This document shows, piece by piece, positions 55,430 to 64,000 of a stretch of DNA of 64,000 bases. The notes below the pieces were generated by a model that saw only the letters and a program-made list of their open reading frames with translations, did not search any database and was not told where the DNA came from. Position 1 is the first letter of the stretch, and every line of letters begins with the position of its first letter. Source of the stretch: Mesorhabditis belari (Eukaryota; Nematoda; Chromadorea; Rhabditida; Rhabditidae); the NCBI GenBank assembly GCA_958450365.1, contig CAUEEP010000299.1, positions 124,001 through 188,000 of the forward strand, read 5' to 3'. The position numbers and the translations under genes were made by a program.

Positions 55430-56667
55430 TCAAAGTTTATAATCGGCGAACATCGTACAAGTGTTTTGAAGACGACTTCGACGGCGATCACTTTTCCCGT
55501 TTTTCCCATTTTTACATCGTTTCTCTTTGATCACTTTTGGGATTGACAACTCGAGAAGACACTCATCAACCTCTTCAGGATCCCAAAAATTATTACCATT
55601 TGCGTCACGGAGTCGAAAAACGTTAATAGCATCCGTTTGATTGATCCCCTGTTCTTTGCGAACTTCTTCGAAAGAAAGTCTTCCGTCGAGATTTCGATCA
55701 GAACCCGCAAATGCTAAGGCGACCATTTGACAACGAGTTGAATTGGAGTTTGAATTGAACGGATTGCCCTCGGCGATCGATCTCTTGCCTATCAGTGCAC
55801 CTAGACATCCAGCGACGCCACTTTTGAATGACGGTCCATTTGCCCACATGCCTATCGCGGCTCCGCCAGCACACCGAGCAGCCACCCACCACCAACGCTT
55901 TTGACGAGTTCTCTTCGGTGTTGACTCTTGAATCGACTCAAATTCTACGGCAGCTATCAAATAGATGTGATTCTCTGACGTTGCAGAAGACTCTATTGCA
56001 GCATTTGCCTGGAAATTTTTGATAAGCGGTAGGGTTGGCTGCAGGCTCATGGCCAGGATTTCGGTGCTTTTGGGAGAAAATTTAAGAGGGAGAGGTTTTA
56101 GACCCTTACCCCTTGTTATCCAGGAAACTTCGAACCGCCACCAATCGATTTTCCGTGTCGACTTACATAGGACACGTGAGCTAAAAATCCGATTTAATGC
56201 TTGTGGAGGGAGTTAGAGGGGCGCAAGGTTGGGTTGTGATGACTTTTTTGCCTCTGCACAACTTTGAACCATTCTAGCTCACTCCACAAGTTTTAAATAA
56301 AATTTTTAGACTACGTCTCCTATGTAAGCCGACACGGAGAATCGATTGGTGGCGGTTAGAAGTTTCCTGGATATCTCTGAAGCTCTGAAGTCTGAAGATT
56401 TTGCTAAATTTTCTTCTTTGGTTGTAAATTTGGTGGCGGTTTGTGGGTAAAGCCGTTATCCAGGAAACTTCTAACCGCCACCAATCGATTTTATTTCGTT
56501 TAAGTAAAATAGTTGTAAAATATCAAAATTGTAAGTGCTTCAAGATAAGAAGCTTCAAGAAAAGATTCGAAACGAGCCGAATACCCAACCTCGGGAACCT
56601 CGTCGATTCTTTCTTCCACGAATCCCATTGTCAACTGGAGCAGCAGCAGAAAGGCATAGAATAACAT
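55430..56667 (-). CDS. Predicted secreted EF-hand protein inside the foldback element
   Basis: Minus strand. Exon 1 starts at the ATG at 56667 and gives a signal-peptide-like MLFYAFLLLLQLTMGFVEER followed by an acidic stretch; it reads open for 55 codons and its donor is not fixed. Exon 2, 55430-56008, follows a good acceptor (atttccag) in phase 0. It has a short basic part (TRQKRWWWVAARC), a Gly-rich segment (GGAAIGMWANG, GCLGALIGKR) and two EF-hand loops (DRNLDGRLSFEE and DANGNNFWDPEE), with a basic C-terminus. The second loop has Phe-Trp where a Gly-Ile type pair is usual, so calcium binding there is unsure. Family not recognised. The intron contains a MITE. The gene lies wholly between the inverted mariner halves, as if captured. 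A TATA box lies upstream. Confidence 0.6.
56120..56375. mobile_element. Palindromic MITE in the EF-hand gene intron
   Basis: tccaggaaacttcgaaccgc at the left is mirrored near 56345-56373. tgtcgacttacataggacac is mirrored near 56310-56335. The same end motif recurs alone at 56459-56492. The right arm of the foldback element has an uninterrupted counterpart (gttatccag) near 56985. Confidence 0.75.
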
Positions 56668-56720
56668 TTTTCTTGACAGAAATCAATTTTTAGCTGTTAA
56701 ATTTCAAGCCTAACACGACC

Positions 56721-56728
56721 CTTTTATA
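56721..56728 (-). promoter_or_regulatory. TATA-like box of the EF-hand gene
   Basis: TATAAAAG on the minus strand about 55 bases upstream of the ATG at 56667. Confidence 0.45.
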
Positions 56729-56889
56729 TCGAATCTTTATTTGCGCAACCGACTAATGAAAACCTGAACAAAGACGAGATTTGTACGAATGTGCAATGGT
56801 TTAAAGGTCATTTTCATGTAATAAGTACAGTCGACGCTCGATAATAACTCACTTTTGAAAACTCCCGACAAAACGCTTAAGAAATTACA

Positions 56890-56960
56890 AGGGCAAAAGC
56901 TCGATAGTAAATCAGTCGATAGTAAATCACGCTCGATAGTAAATCACTTTTGGAGAATCG
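56890..56960. repeat. Short tandem repeat (tcgatagtaaatcac)
   Basis: Three to four copies of gctcgatagtaaatca between the EF-hand gene promoter and the right arm. Confidence 0.8.
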
Positions 56961-57258
56961 CTTCAATGGTAAACACGTGATAACGCTGGATAACGGCTAA
57001 GGGTCTAAAACCTCTCCTTCCTAAATTTTCTCCCAAAAGCACCGAAATCCTGGCCATGAGCCTGCAGCCAACCCTACCGCTTATCAAAAAATCATGTAAA
57101 TAAACGTAAACACTGGCCTTTTTGAAGTAAATTGATTTGAAAACGTTTTCTCTTTGGTGATTTGAAGAATTTTTTCACTAAACAAGCATAAATAGGAATA
57201 GAAAAAGTTAAAAAGCAAAAACAAATAAAAAGAAAAAGCTTCAGGATCTGGTATCGAC

Positions 57259-57477
57259 TTAGGTGCACAAATTGAACAGAAAATGAAATTGAACTCTGAT
57301 GGCTTTGTTTGCATCGGCTAGTGAATGTGGAATCCATTTTCCAGCTTTATTGATCTTGCCCAATTCATAAGAATGGTTTTCGATTGTTTTATGACCACAA
57401 TTGCAGTGTTCCGCAAGTTCACGTGTAGTCTTGGTCGGATCACTTTGGATTATCTGCTTCAAATCGTCGTTTGCCAC
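57259..57477 (-). pseudogene. Mariner transposase N-terminal half (right arm)
   Basis: Mirror copy of 54874-55092 with a few changes (IIQSDPTKTTRELAEHCNCG). It ends at the same point. Confidence 0.85.
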
Positions 57478-58316
57478 AGCCCGTGAGCGGTATCCTCGTT
57501 CCAGATCTTCCCGACTTCCGTCATCCTCTCGAAATCTTATAAATCAGTTTTGCCATTGATGAACAGTGATAACATCTTTCCCAAATACGTTACAAAGTGA
57601 TTCATGCAATTCCGTTGTTGTTTTTTCTTGTTTCAAATCGTACAGCAAGTAGCTATTTGAGCTGAAGTAGCTAATTGAGATCATCTAGCATCTAAAAGAT
57701 TTTTTTATTAAAATTCTTCAACTGGAAATAAAGAAAAAACGCGTAATAAAGCACAATAATTATATCTTTAAAACAGAAGAGGTCGCGGTGGTAATAGTAT
57801 CCACAGTGTTAAAATCCATAAAGAGCAACGCAAACGAAATTTCAATCTCGCCAACCTAATAGTTAGGGATACTGTAGTGAGAACATACAGCGCTTACAGT
57901 AATACTCATAGCCGTCTGTAACTCCCTTGTCTTTACCGTATTTCTAAATATTAATATTACCATTGTGTAGCCCTTGAAAAGAGCTTTCAGAAAATGTATA
58001 ACACTAATAGTTTAAACTCAAAGACAAGGGAGTTACAGACGCGCGAAAGTGACGATCGTTTTTCAAATATGATATTTCATTGTCCAACTAGTGTACCTCT
58101 CACTTGATCTTCTTGACTTTATAAATCTTTTTATTTGTTCTGTTCTGTTTTTTTCTGTTGCGTTTTGTTATTGTTGTTTCAAATTGTTGTTCTTGCTATT
58201 GTTATCAAAATAGAACTAAAAATTAGTAAAAAAAAAGCTATAAAAGTATTTCTTATCGATTCAGCATAGTCAAAAACCCTTGTGTGCAAGTTTTCATGGA
58301 AAAATCTTGATTTTAG

Positions 58317-58420
58317 GCCAAGTTCCACTGCTTCCAACTACTCTAGCCCCTACAAAGCTGAGATTTCAGTCAAAATTGACTTCTCTTTGAACGAGTTCAA
58401 GCAAAAAGATCATACTTGAG
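58317..58420 (+). CDS. Exon-like ORF, unknown
   Basis: After a gattttag acceptor-like site one frame reads PSSTASNYSSPYKAEISVK, then IDFSLNEFKQKDHT and a stop. No partner exon or family recognised. Confidence 0.2.
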
Positions 58421-58654
58421 TAGTAAAAACAATTCACCAACTTCTCGCCGACTTTCCACACCAAATGATCAACTTGTGAAATAACAAGCATGACAATAAA
58501 GCAATAAAGCAATAAAGTTTTTCATAACAATAATAATGCCTTCTGCTTGACCTCTAATTTATACGTTCCTAGGTATAAACAGATGTGGACTAGAGTTTGG
58601 GTTAAGTTAAAAAGAGTGGATCCCTTTTTGATATCCCGCCATCTCTAGCACACC

Positions 58655-59355
58655 GACAACCCAACTCAACTCCTCCAACGTATTAGAGGGGAGTCCCTGT
58701 GAAATGACCGACCTGTACTGCAGTTGCATAGACCCGGAAGATACGTATCTTTATTCACAGTAATACAATAAGATGAATAGATTAGAAATGAGTGTAAGGG
58801 GAAGGGGGGACTTCAAATGAGAGTCTCCCTTGTCCTCCTAGGCTCCTCGCTGTCCTTCTAGGCTCCTCACTGTCCTTCTAGGCTCCTCACTTGTCCTCCT
58901 AGGCTCCACACTGTCCTCCTAGGCTCCTCACTCTCCTTCTAGGCTCCTCACTTGTCCTCCTAGGCTCCTCACTGTCCTTCTAGGCTCCTCACTTGTCCTC
59001 CTAGGCTCCTCACTGTCCTTCTAGGCTCCACACTGTCCTTCTAGGCTCCTCACTGTCCTTCTAGGCTCCTCACTTGTCCTCCTAGGCTCCTCGCTGTCCT
59101 TCTAGGCTCCTCACTGTCCTTCTAGGCTCCTCACTGTCCTTCTAGTTGAGTCCTTCACCTCACTCCTCCAAGGGATTGGAGGGGAGTCCCTGTGAAATGA
59201 TCGACCTGAACTGCAGGCCGGTCGGTAGAACAGTTGCATAGACCCGGAAGATATGTATCTTTATTTACAGTAATACAATAAGATGAATAGATTAGAAATG
59301 AGTGTAAGGGGAAGGGGGGATTCCAAATGAGAGTCTCCCTTGTCCTCCTAGGCAG
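58655..59355. repeat. 20-bp minisatellite between ~190-bp direct repeats
   Basis: 58838-59146 holds about 15 copies of ctgtccttctaggctcctca with c/t and ct/ca variants. It is flanked by direct repeats at about 58660-58845 and 59150-59350 (shared gcatagacccggaagata and tgagtgtaaggggaaggggg). Open frames across it are repeat artefacts. The flanks could be LTR-like, but no retrotransposon coding region is present. Confidence 0.85.
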
Positions 59356-59759
59356 TCCCAAGGACCGCCCCTTCTCGGCAATAAAAGGGATAAGCACAGG
59401 GGAGAATACATTTGCATAAGAATAGACAAATCATTCAATAATAACAATAGTAACTAAAATATCAGTTTGGCTCGGAGTTGACAAATTCTATATAAAAAAT
59501 GAAAACATTTATCATTGAAAATCATGAATTAAAGAAGTACAATAATAAAAGAATAAAAAAGAATAAAATAAATAAAGTCTTTTGGTTTTGATTAAAGCGA
59601 AAACAATTGAAAAGTGCTTTAGAAATTAGGCGACATTTAGAAATAGGCAAGATACTGCGTTTTTCAATCCTTTTAATGTATCACCAAAGCCACCGTATTC
59701 GCTTCAGAGACGACAATGATTGGCTCTATAAAAGAAAATATTTGCAAAAATTTCAATCA
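59356..59759. other. Spacer, no gene seen
   Basis: AT-rich. I see no exon or repeat of note. Confidence 0.3.
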
Positions 59760-59922
59760 CTAACTTGTCACATTTTTTCGTGAATGCTTTACGCAGAGAA
59801 AATATAATGATCGAAACCAACTGCTGACAATTTTTCGATAGGAATGAGTTGGGAAAATGATGATTAGAGAGTTGAGTGCAGAATGGAGATACATGAAGAG
59901 ACACGGGGCAGCAACAACTCAA
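59760..59922 (-). pseudogene. Possible 7TM receptor C-terminal exon
   Basis: The minus strand reads APCLFMYLHSALNSLIIIFP, then THSYRKIVSSWF and a stop. A hydrophobic helix ending in Pro and SYRK resembles TM7 of str/srh-type nematode chemoreceptors. No other exons were found nearby. Confidence 0.35.
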
Positions 59923-60210
59923 GTTTTTAGATTAAAAGATTCAAATGGAATCTTCTAGAGTTGATTTACTTTAAGTCAAACGTTTTAGCTTATCGTAACT
60001 GTTTGAAATTTGTTACTTTTTTCGTTACTTTCCTTTACTTTGTTGGTTAATTTGTTACTTTATGTCTATTGACAAAGCTTATGTAAGACATGGTCTAAAA
60101 AAAGCAACAATTACGCTTTACAAAGTAGTTAGATTACTTCACAAGTATAGCCTTCTTGTGAAGTAAACTAAATGTACAATGTTCAATATTAGTACAGCAA
60201 ATGTACAGTA

Positions 60211-61774
60211 CAGTGCGTTTCAAATTTTTAAACGCACCCTCTAAAATAGCGAATTTTGCATTTTGACCACCTCTACAACTATTAATCTTTTTTCTATTAG
60301 AAAGAGCATGTCTTAAAACCTAAATAACACGAAAAATAAGCATACTGTAAAAAACAAAAATTTTCAAAATAGAAACTTTTTGCTAAATCAACCGTTTCAA
60401 ATTCTTAAACGCACTATGAAAATATTTTTATTTATCGACATAAATTAAAAATCAAAGGTAAAAAATCAAAACTAATAATCTGTACACGCACCAGAACGAT
60501 TAATTACTTGAAAAATCCGGTCTGGCGGTGAATTGATGAGGTTTTGAAGAGCAGGGACGTCGAGACCGCTCCAGGCCGAAAAAATTGCTGCTTTAAGTGT
60601 AAAAACGTCTTGAAACTGACGATGATTCTTGTAGACAGCTCGAACAAGTATTCCCATAAATTTTCTATCGGATTGAGGTCAGGAGACTGTGCGAGCCAGT
60701 CCAAAGTTGCAATGTTGTTGTTTTTCAGCCAGTCTCGGGTATCTCCGGCTCGATGAACTGACGCGTTGTCCGATTGAAACAAATCGGGAACGGTTTGATT
60801 TAGGAGCGAAAACGGCGACAAGCAATTGTTCAAGATATCTATCTAGTCATCCGATTCGAAACCATCTTCAGAGCGACCGTTCCATCAGCACAAAATGCGG
60901 CCCAAACCATCACAGAACCACCGCCAAAGTTTCGAGTCTCAAACACCATCGAATCACGTCGAAGATCCCTCCAATAGTAGCCAACGCTATCGGGGCTATC
61001 CAAATTCCATTTCTTCTCATCGGAAAAGATCACCTAAACGCAAAAAAAATAATAAAACATAATCGGCTTTCTAACCATAGACCAATCCTGATTCATATGA
61101 GCCTTGGCGAACGCCAATCAGGCTTCCTTGTGCAAAAGCGTCACAGCCGGTTGCTTGTTCAACAAGTGTCGATCGATATGTGAATTTTCCGTGACGGCTC
61201 GCCAAATTGTCGACTTCGAAGTGTCGATTTTCAGTTCCGTTTTCACTTCATTGATCGTTTTTCCGTGGATGTTGTTCACAATATGACGTCTAGCTCACGG
61301 TGTAAGCTTTGGTTTTGGTCCTGGCTTCTTTGGTGCAGAAACGAACTCGGACTTTATATAATTTCGCACGGCAGAGTCGGATCGGCCCAAATTTTTTCCG
61401 ATTTTCCTTATTGAGTCGCCAATCCTTAAACGGGCATCAATCTGGCCTTTCTCATAATCCGTGAGCAGCTTTCCGTGTGCCATTTATCTGGAAATTAACA
61501 AAAATTATAAATTTAATAAAAAAATATGCACAACCAAACGAAAAATTTCAAATAACAACAGCAAAGGCGGGTGCGTTTAAGAATTTGAAACGGTTGATTT
61601 AGCAAAAAGTTTCTATTTTGAAAATTTTTGTTTTTTACAGTATGCTTATTTTTCGTGTTATTTACGTTTTAAGACATGCTCTTTCTAATAGAAAAAAGAT
61701 TAATAGTTGTAGAGGTGGTCAAAATGCAAAATTCGCTATTTTAGAGGGTGCGTTTAAGAATTTGAAACGCACTG
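60211..61774 (-). mobile_element. Tc1-like element with ~206-bp inverted ends
   Basis: 1,564 bases, TA on each side. Terminal inverted repeats are 60211-60416 and 61569-61774 (outer end cagtgcgtttcaaatttt; the motif caaattcttaaacgcac recurs at the inner edge of each repeat, an IR/DR-type layout). The transposase lies on the minus strand. Confidence 0.93.
60472..61483 (-). pseudogene. Tc1-like transposase, broken
   Basis: Exon 1 is 61076-61483 (HTH: LTDYEKGQIDARLRIGDSIR, SDSAVRNYIK). There is a 42-bp intron at 61034-61075 with gttaga...tttag ends. Exon 2 starts at 61033. The catalytic blocks are visible: FSDEKKWNLD, FQSDNASVHRA and SPDLNPIENLW (a DDE set), with a C-terminus LINSPPDRIFQVINRSG. 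Exon 1 has in-frame TGA codons at 61295-61297 and 61118-61120, both where CGA would be expected. Exon 2 has frame changes near 60838 and 60660. It cannot make a transposase, but it is young enough to align throughout. Confidence 0.9.
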
Positions 61775-61872
61775 TATTAGTACAGTGTTCAGAACTGATA
61801 GATCACTAGATTTAAGGCTCGTTTTGTACAAATCTAATGTTAAAAAAGAAAAAAACATATCAAAGACATATA

Positions 61873-62092
61873 CCGTATTTTCTCTAATAGTAGTGCATCC
61901 TGAGCGTCGCCTAAATTGCTCGAAATCTCGCAAACCGCTTATCAGAACCTATCGATGTGGAATCGAAAAATGTAGCTGACGATGAGATCTAGTGGGGGAT
62001 TAGAGTGTTGAGCTTCTGCAAAAGCTTGGAAACCGTGAAATCGTCACCAACTCGGCTCGCCGGGATGCACTACTATTAGAGAAAATCCGGTA
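61873..62092. mobile_element. MITE, 'accgtatt' family short form
   Basis: About 220 bases, ends as in 44529-44749, directly followed by another copy. Confidence 0.88.
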
Positions 62093-62293
62093 CCAAAATG
62101 TCCCTGAGCTTCGCCTTAATTCCCCGAAATCTCGAGAACCGCTTATCAAGACCTATCGATGTGGAATCGAAAAATGTAGCTGACGATGAGATCTAGTGGG
62201 GGATTAGAGTGTTGAGTTTCTGCAAAAGCTTGGAAACCGTAAAATCACCAACTCGACTCGCCCAGGTGCACTACTATTAGAGAAAATACGGTA
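62092..62293. mobile_element. MITE, 'accgtatt' family short form, left end lost
   Basis: Tandem neighbour of the previous copy. The left end lacks the ctctaatagtagtgca part; the right end is complete. Confidence 0.8.
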
Positions 62294-62300
62294 TTTTAAA

Positions 62301-62398
62301 AGACTCACTCAGATGGTTAAAATTAGATCATCAGTGATGTGATTCTTTGGTTGAACAAAGAAAGAGCTGGGGCTTTCGATGTGTGAAATGATCACAAT
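62301..62398 (-). pseudogene. Displaced copy of Tudor exon 2
   Basis: Minus strand reads IVIISHIESPSSFFVQPKNH then ITDDLIL, the same residues as 44420-44505, and keeps the donor (gagtgagt) and the adjacent MITE junction. A small deletion replaces REPSE. No other Tudor exons are nearby. Confidence 0.88.
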
Positions 62399-62459
62399 AC
62401 AGTACTCATCATCGGCTAACCGGTTAGGATTTTCGCTAGCGAACTGTGCAAATTTGAAT

Positions 62460-62680
62460 ACCGTATTTTCTCTAATAGTAGCGCACCCTAAGCGTTGCCT
62501 AAATCCCTCGAAATCTCGCAAACCGCTTATCAGAACCTATCGATGTGGGATCGGAAAATGTAGCTGACGATGAGATCTAGTGGGAGATTAGAGTGTCGAG
62601 CTTCTGCAAAAGCTTGGAAACCGTAAAATCGTCACCAACTCGACTCGCCCAGGTGCACTACTATTAGAGAAAATACGGTA
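62460..62680. mobile_element. MITE, 'accgtatt' family short form
   Basis: Complete copy with both ends, on the other side of the displaced Tudor exon. Confidence 0.88.
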
Positions 62681-62930
62681 CTTTAACAAGTTTAAGTCAC
62701 TTTTGATTTAAATTAATTGCCTTTGGCATTGATATTTGTCTAGAAACTCTTGTGAAAAGTGCTCACTATGGCATAGTCGGATAAATTGAGTTTATCACAA
62801 ATTTATGATAAGTTTTCTTAAAAGAATCACTAAAATATGGCTTCAACATTTTTAATAAACCATAAATTTGAAAACTAGTATATAGTAAAAAAAATTTTAT
62901 GATTAAACAAGAATTACTAGGTTCAGACCT
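62681..62930. other. AT-rich spacer
   Basis: No exon or repeat recognised. Confidence 0.3.
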
Positions 62931-63195
62931 ACCGTAAATACTGTAATAGTACCCCACCGCCCTCGTACAGTCGCGTAGTCGCAAAAGTTTTTTAGTATTT
63001 CATTTTTTTCAAAGCGCTCGTACTTTCAAAAAATGCGTCTTTGGCATGAAAAAATAACCCTGAATTTCAGCTATTTTTTGATACCTAAGCGCCCATTGTA
63101 GCATAAACCAGTGTCGAGAAAAACTCGTTCAAAGCTAGACTACGCAACACTCCGCACCGTCATCATGGGGGTGGGGTACCCCAGTATTTACGGTA
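62931..63195. mobile_element. Palindromic MITE with 'accgtaaatactg' ends
   Basis: Left accgtaaatactgtaatagtacccc, right inverted (ggggtaccccagtatttacggt, with a few changes), flanked by TA. A different family from the accgtattttctc elements. Confidence 0.85.
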
Positions 63196-64000
63196 CTTAT
63201 TCTTGTTGGTATTCTGGGATCAGTCGCTTCAGGTGTAATTTAGTCATCGAGTTTCAATAAATCCGTTTTTCTGATAAGAAATTGAGTAAACAGTAAAAGT
63301 AAATGAGTAAATAAGTAAAAATCATTAGAAAGTTCCTTTTCTCTACAGATTTGGTTCCTTCTCTTTCCAGATTCGATTCCTTTTTGGTTACAGATTTGGT
63401 TCCTTTTCCCTACAGATGTCGTTCCTCTTCTCTACAGATTTTCCCAACTCTAGAATTCAGTGCTTTCTTCATTTTTTTCATAAGCCGATTTTGAGGCGAT
63501 AAACAAAATTCAAACTTAAAATTTCCCATAAATATTGAACATCCTGTGGTCAAATGTACTTTATAGCCTACTTGTGACTATTCTCGACTAATTTTATATT
63601 TATTCAATTTATATCTTTTACATTTGACAAGCGACAAATGTAAACAATTGTCCAGAGTGCGTGAAAACTCTTGTCCGTCCCTATAAACGTTGTAATTTTT
63701 TAAAAAACTAATCCATAAAGCTAAATTTCATTGGAAAACATTGAAAATAATCCATAAAAACAAAAAAAGTTGGTAAAACTTGCTTTGACCCTTCTTTTGC
63801 TCGAATGCACTAGTGCAGACTACTTGGAAATTGTTGGAAATTGTTTTCCAATGAAATTTATCTTCGTAGATAAGTTTTTTTAAAAATTACAAGGCTTAAA
63901 ATGACAAGGCTCGAATGCACTCGTGCAGACTACTTGGAAATAGCAATCTTCTTCAAAATCGTCTCAATCTTTCGATTAAAGCTCAAAGCCACTTAAAATC
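63196..64000. other. Terminal region with short repeats
   Basis: Four copies of acagatttggttccttttc-type motif at 63345-63440. At 63806 and 63908 there is a direct repeat containing tgcagactacttggaaat. ccaatgaaatttatcttc near 63849 is a partial inverse of 63723-63740. No exon recognised. Confidence 0.5.

Larger units (their letters stand above)
53971..57859. mobile_element. Inverted pair of mariner 5' ends
   Basis: Both outer ends read ttaggttggcgacattgaaa (right end with ctcgcc/ggcgag variation), flanked by TA. From each end the sequence runs inward through a leader into a mariner transposase N-terminus, so the element is symmetrical: two 5' halves and no 3' half. Confidence 0.8.
53738..58093. 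mobile_element. Composite foldback element: Tc1-like shell around inverted mariner halves and a gene
   Basis: Left end cagtactggacaatgaaata and right end inverted (tatttcattgtccaactagtg), each flanked by TA. The first ~200 bases inside are mirrored (cgatcgtcactttcgcgcgt at both ends). Inside this shell lies an inverted pair of mariner 5' halves (53971 inward and 57859 inward), then a shared ~100-base block (about 56015-56122 and 56985-57087), and between them an EF-hand gene. The right arm lacks 55257-56014 (the gene's second exon) and the 519-bp MITE present in the left arm. Confidence 0.8.

Noticed and set aside
59155..59397. 80-codon minus-strand open frame
   Set aside because: It spans a direct-repeat flank of the 20-bp minisatellite. 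No similarity to any protein I know.

Overview
The window looks like AT-rich nuclear DNA from a rhabditid-type nematode. A block of about 12 copies of the nematode telomere hexamer TTAGGC lies at 1986-2057. Introns are short GT-AG introns with TTTCAG/TTTTAG acceptors. The gene families are typical of nematodes: sre-like 7TM chemoreceptors, a two-domain C-type lectin, a nuclear hormone receptor, a secreted thrombospondin-1-type protein and a Tudor protein. Transposons are of the mariner/Tc1 kind, with many palindromic MITEs. I cannot name the species. Exons were joined by hand from splice signals and reading-frame phase, so boundaries are predictions.

Layout. 1-5318: a large inverted repeat (arms about 1.04 kb) whose 3.2 kb core carries a TSP1-domain gene (-) and the interstitial telomere block. 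5.5-8.3 kb: a two-CTLD lectin gene (+). 8.4-14.8 kb: a 14-exon nuclear hormone receptor (-) with an intact zinc-finger DNA-binding domain. 14.8-21 kb: mostly minisatellites, MITEs and tRNA-like repeats, with only short exon-like ORFs. 21.1-41.9 kb: three tandem chemoreceptor genes (-) with the same nine-exon structure; the third has an apparent one-base insertion. Their introns and spacers hold a 40-bp satellite, transposase remnants, a mariner pseudogene and MITEs. 42.2-42.7 kb: the 3' end of a non-LTR retrotransposon. 44.0-52.8 kb: a gene of about 20 exons (+) with two extended Tudor domains and many insertions. 53.7-58.1 kb: a nested foldback element. A Tc1-like shell encloses two inverted mariner 5' halves, which flank a predicted secreted EF-hand gene (-). 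58.1-64 kb: a 20-bp minisatellite, a possible 7TM exon, a 1.56 kb Tc1-like element with a broken transposase, MITEs, and a stray copy of a Tudor-gene exon.

These genes do not form one pathway. Lectin, TSP1, chemoreceptor and NHR genes are the fast-evolving environmental-response families common on nematode chromosome arms. The repeat load fits an arm or subtelomere-like region. The most unusual structures are the two inverted duplications, each enclosing a secreted-protein gene.
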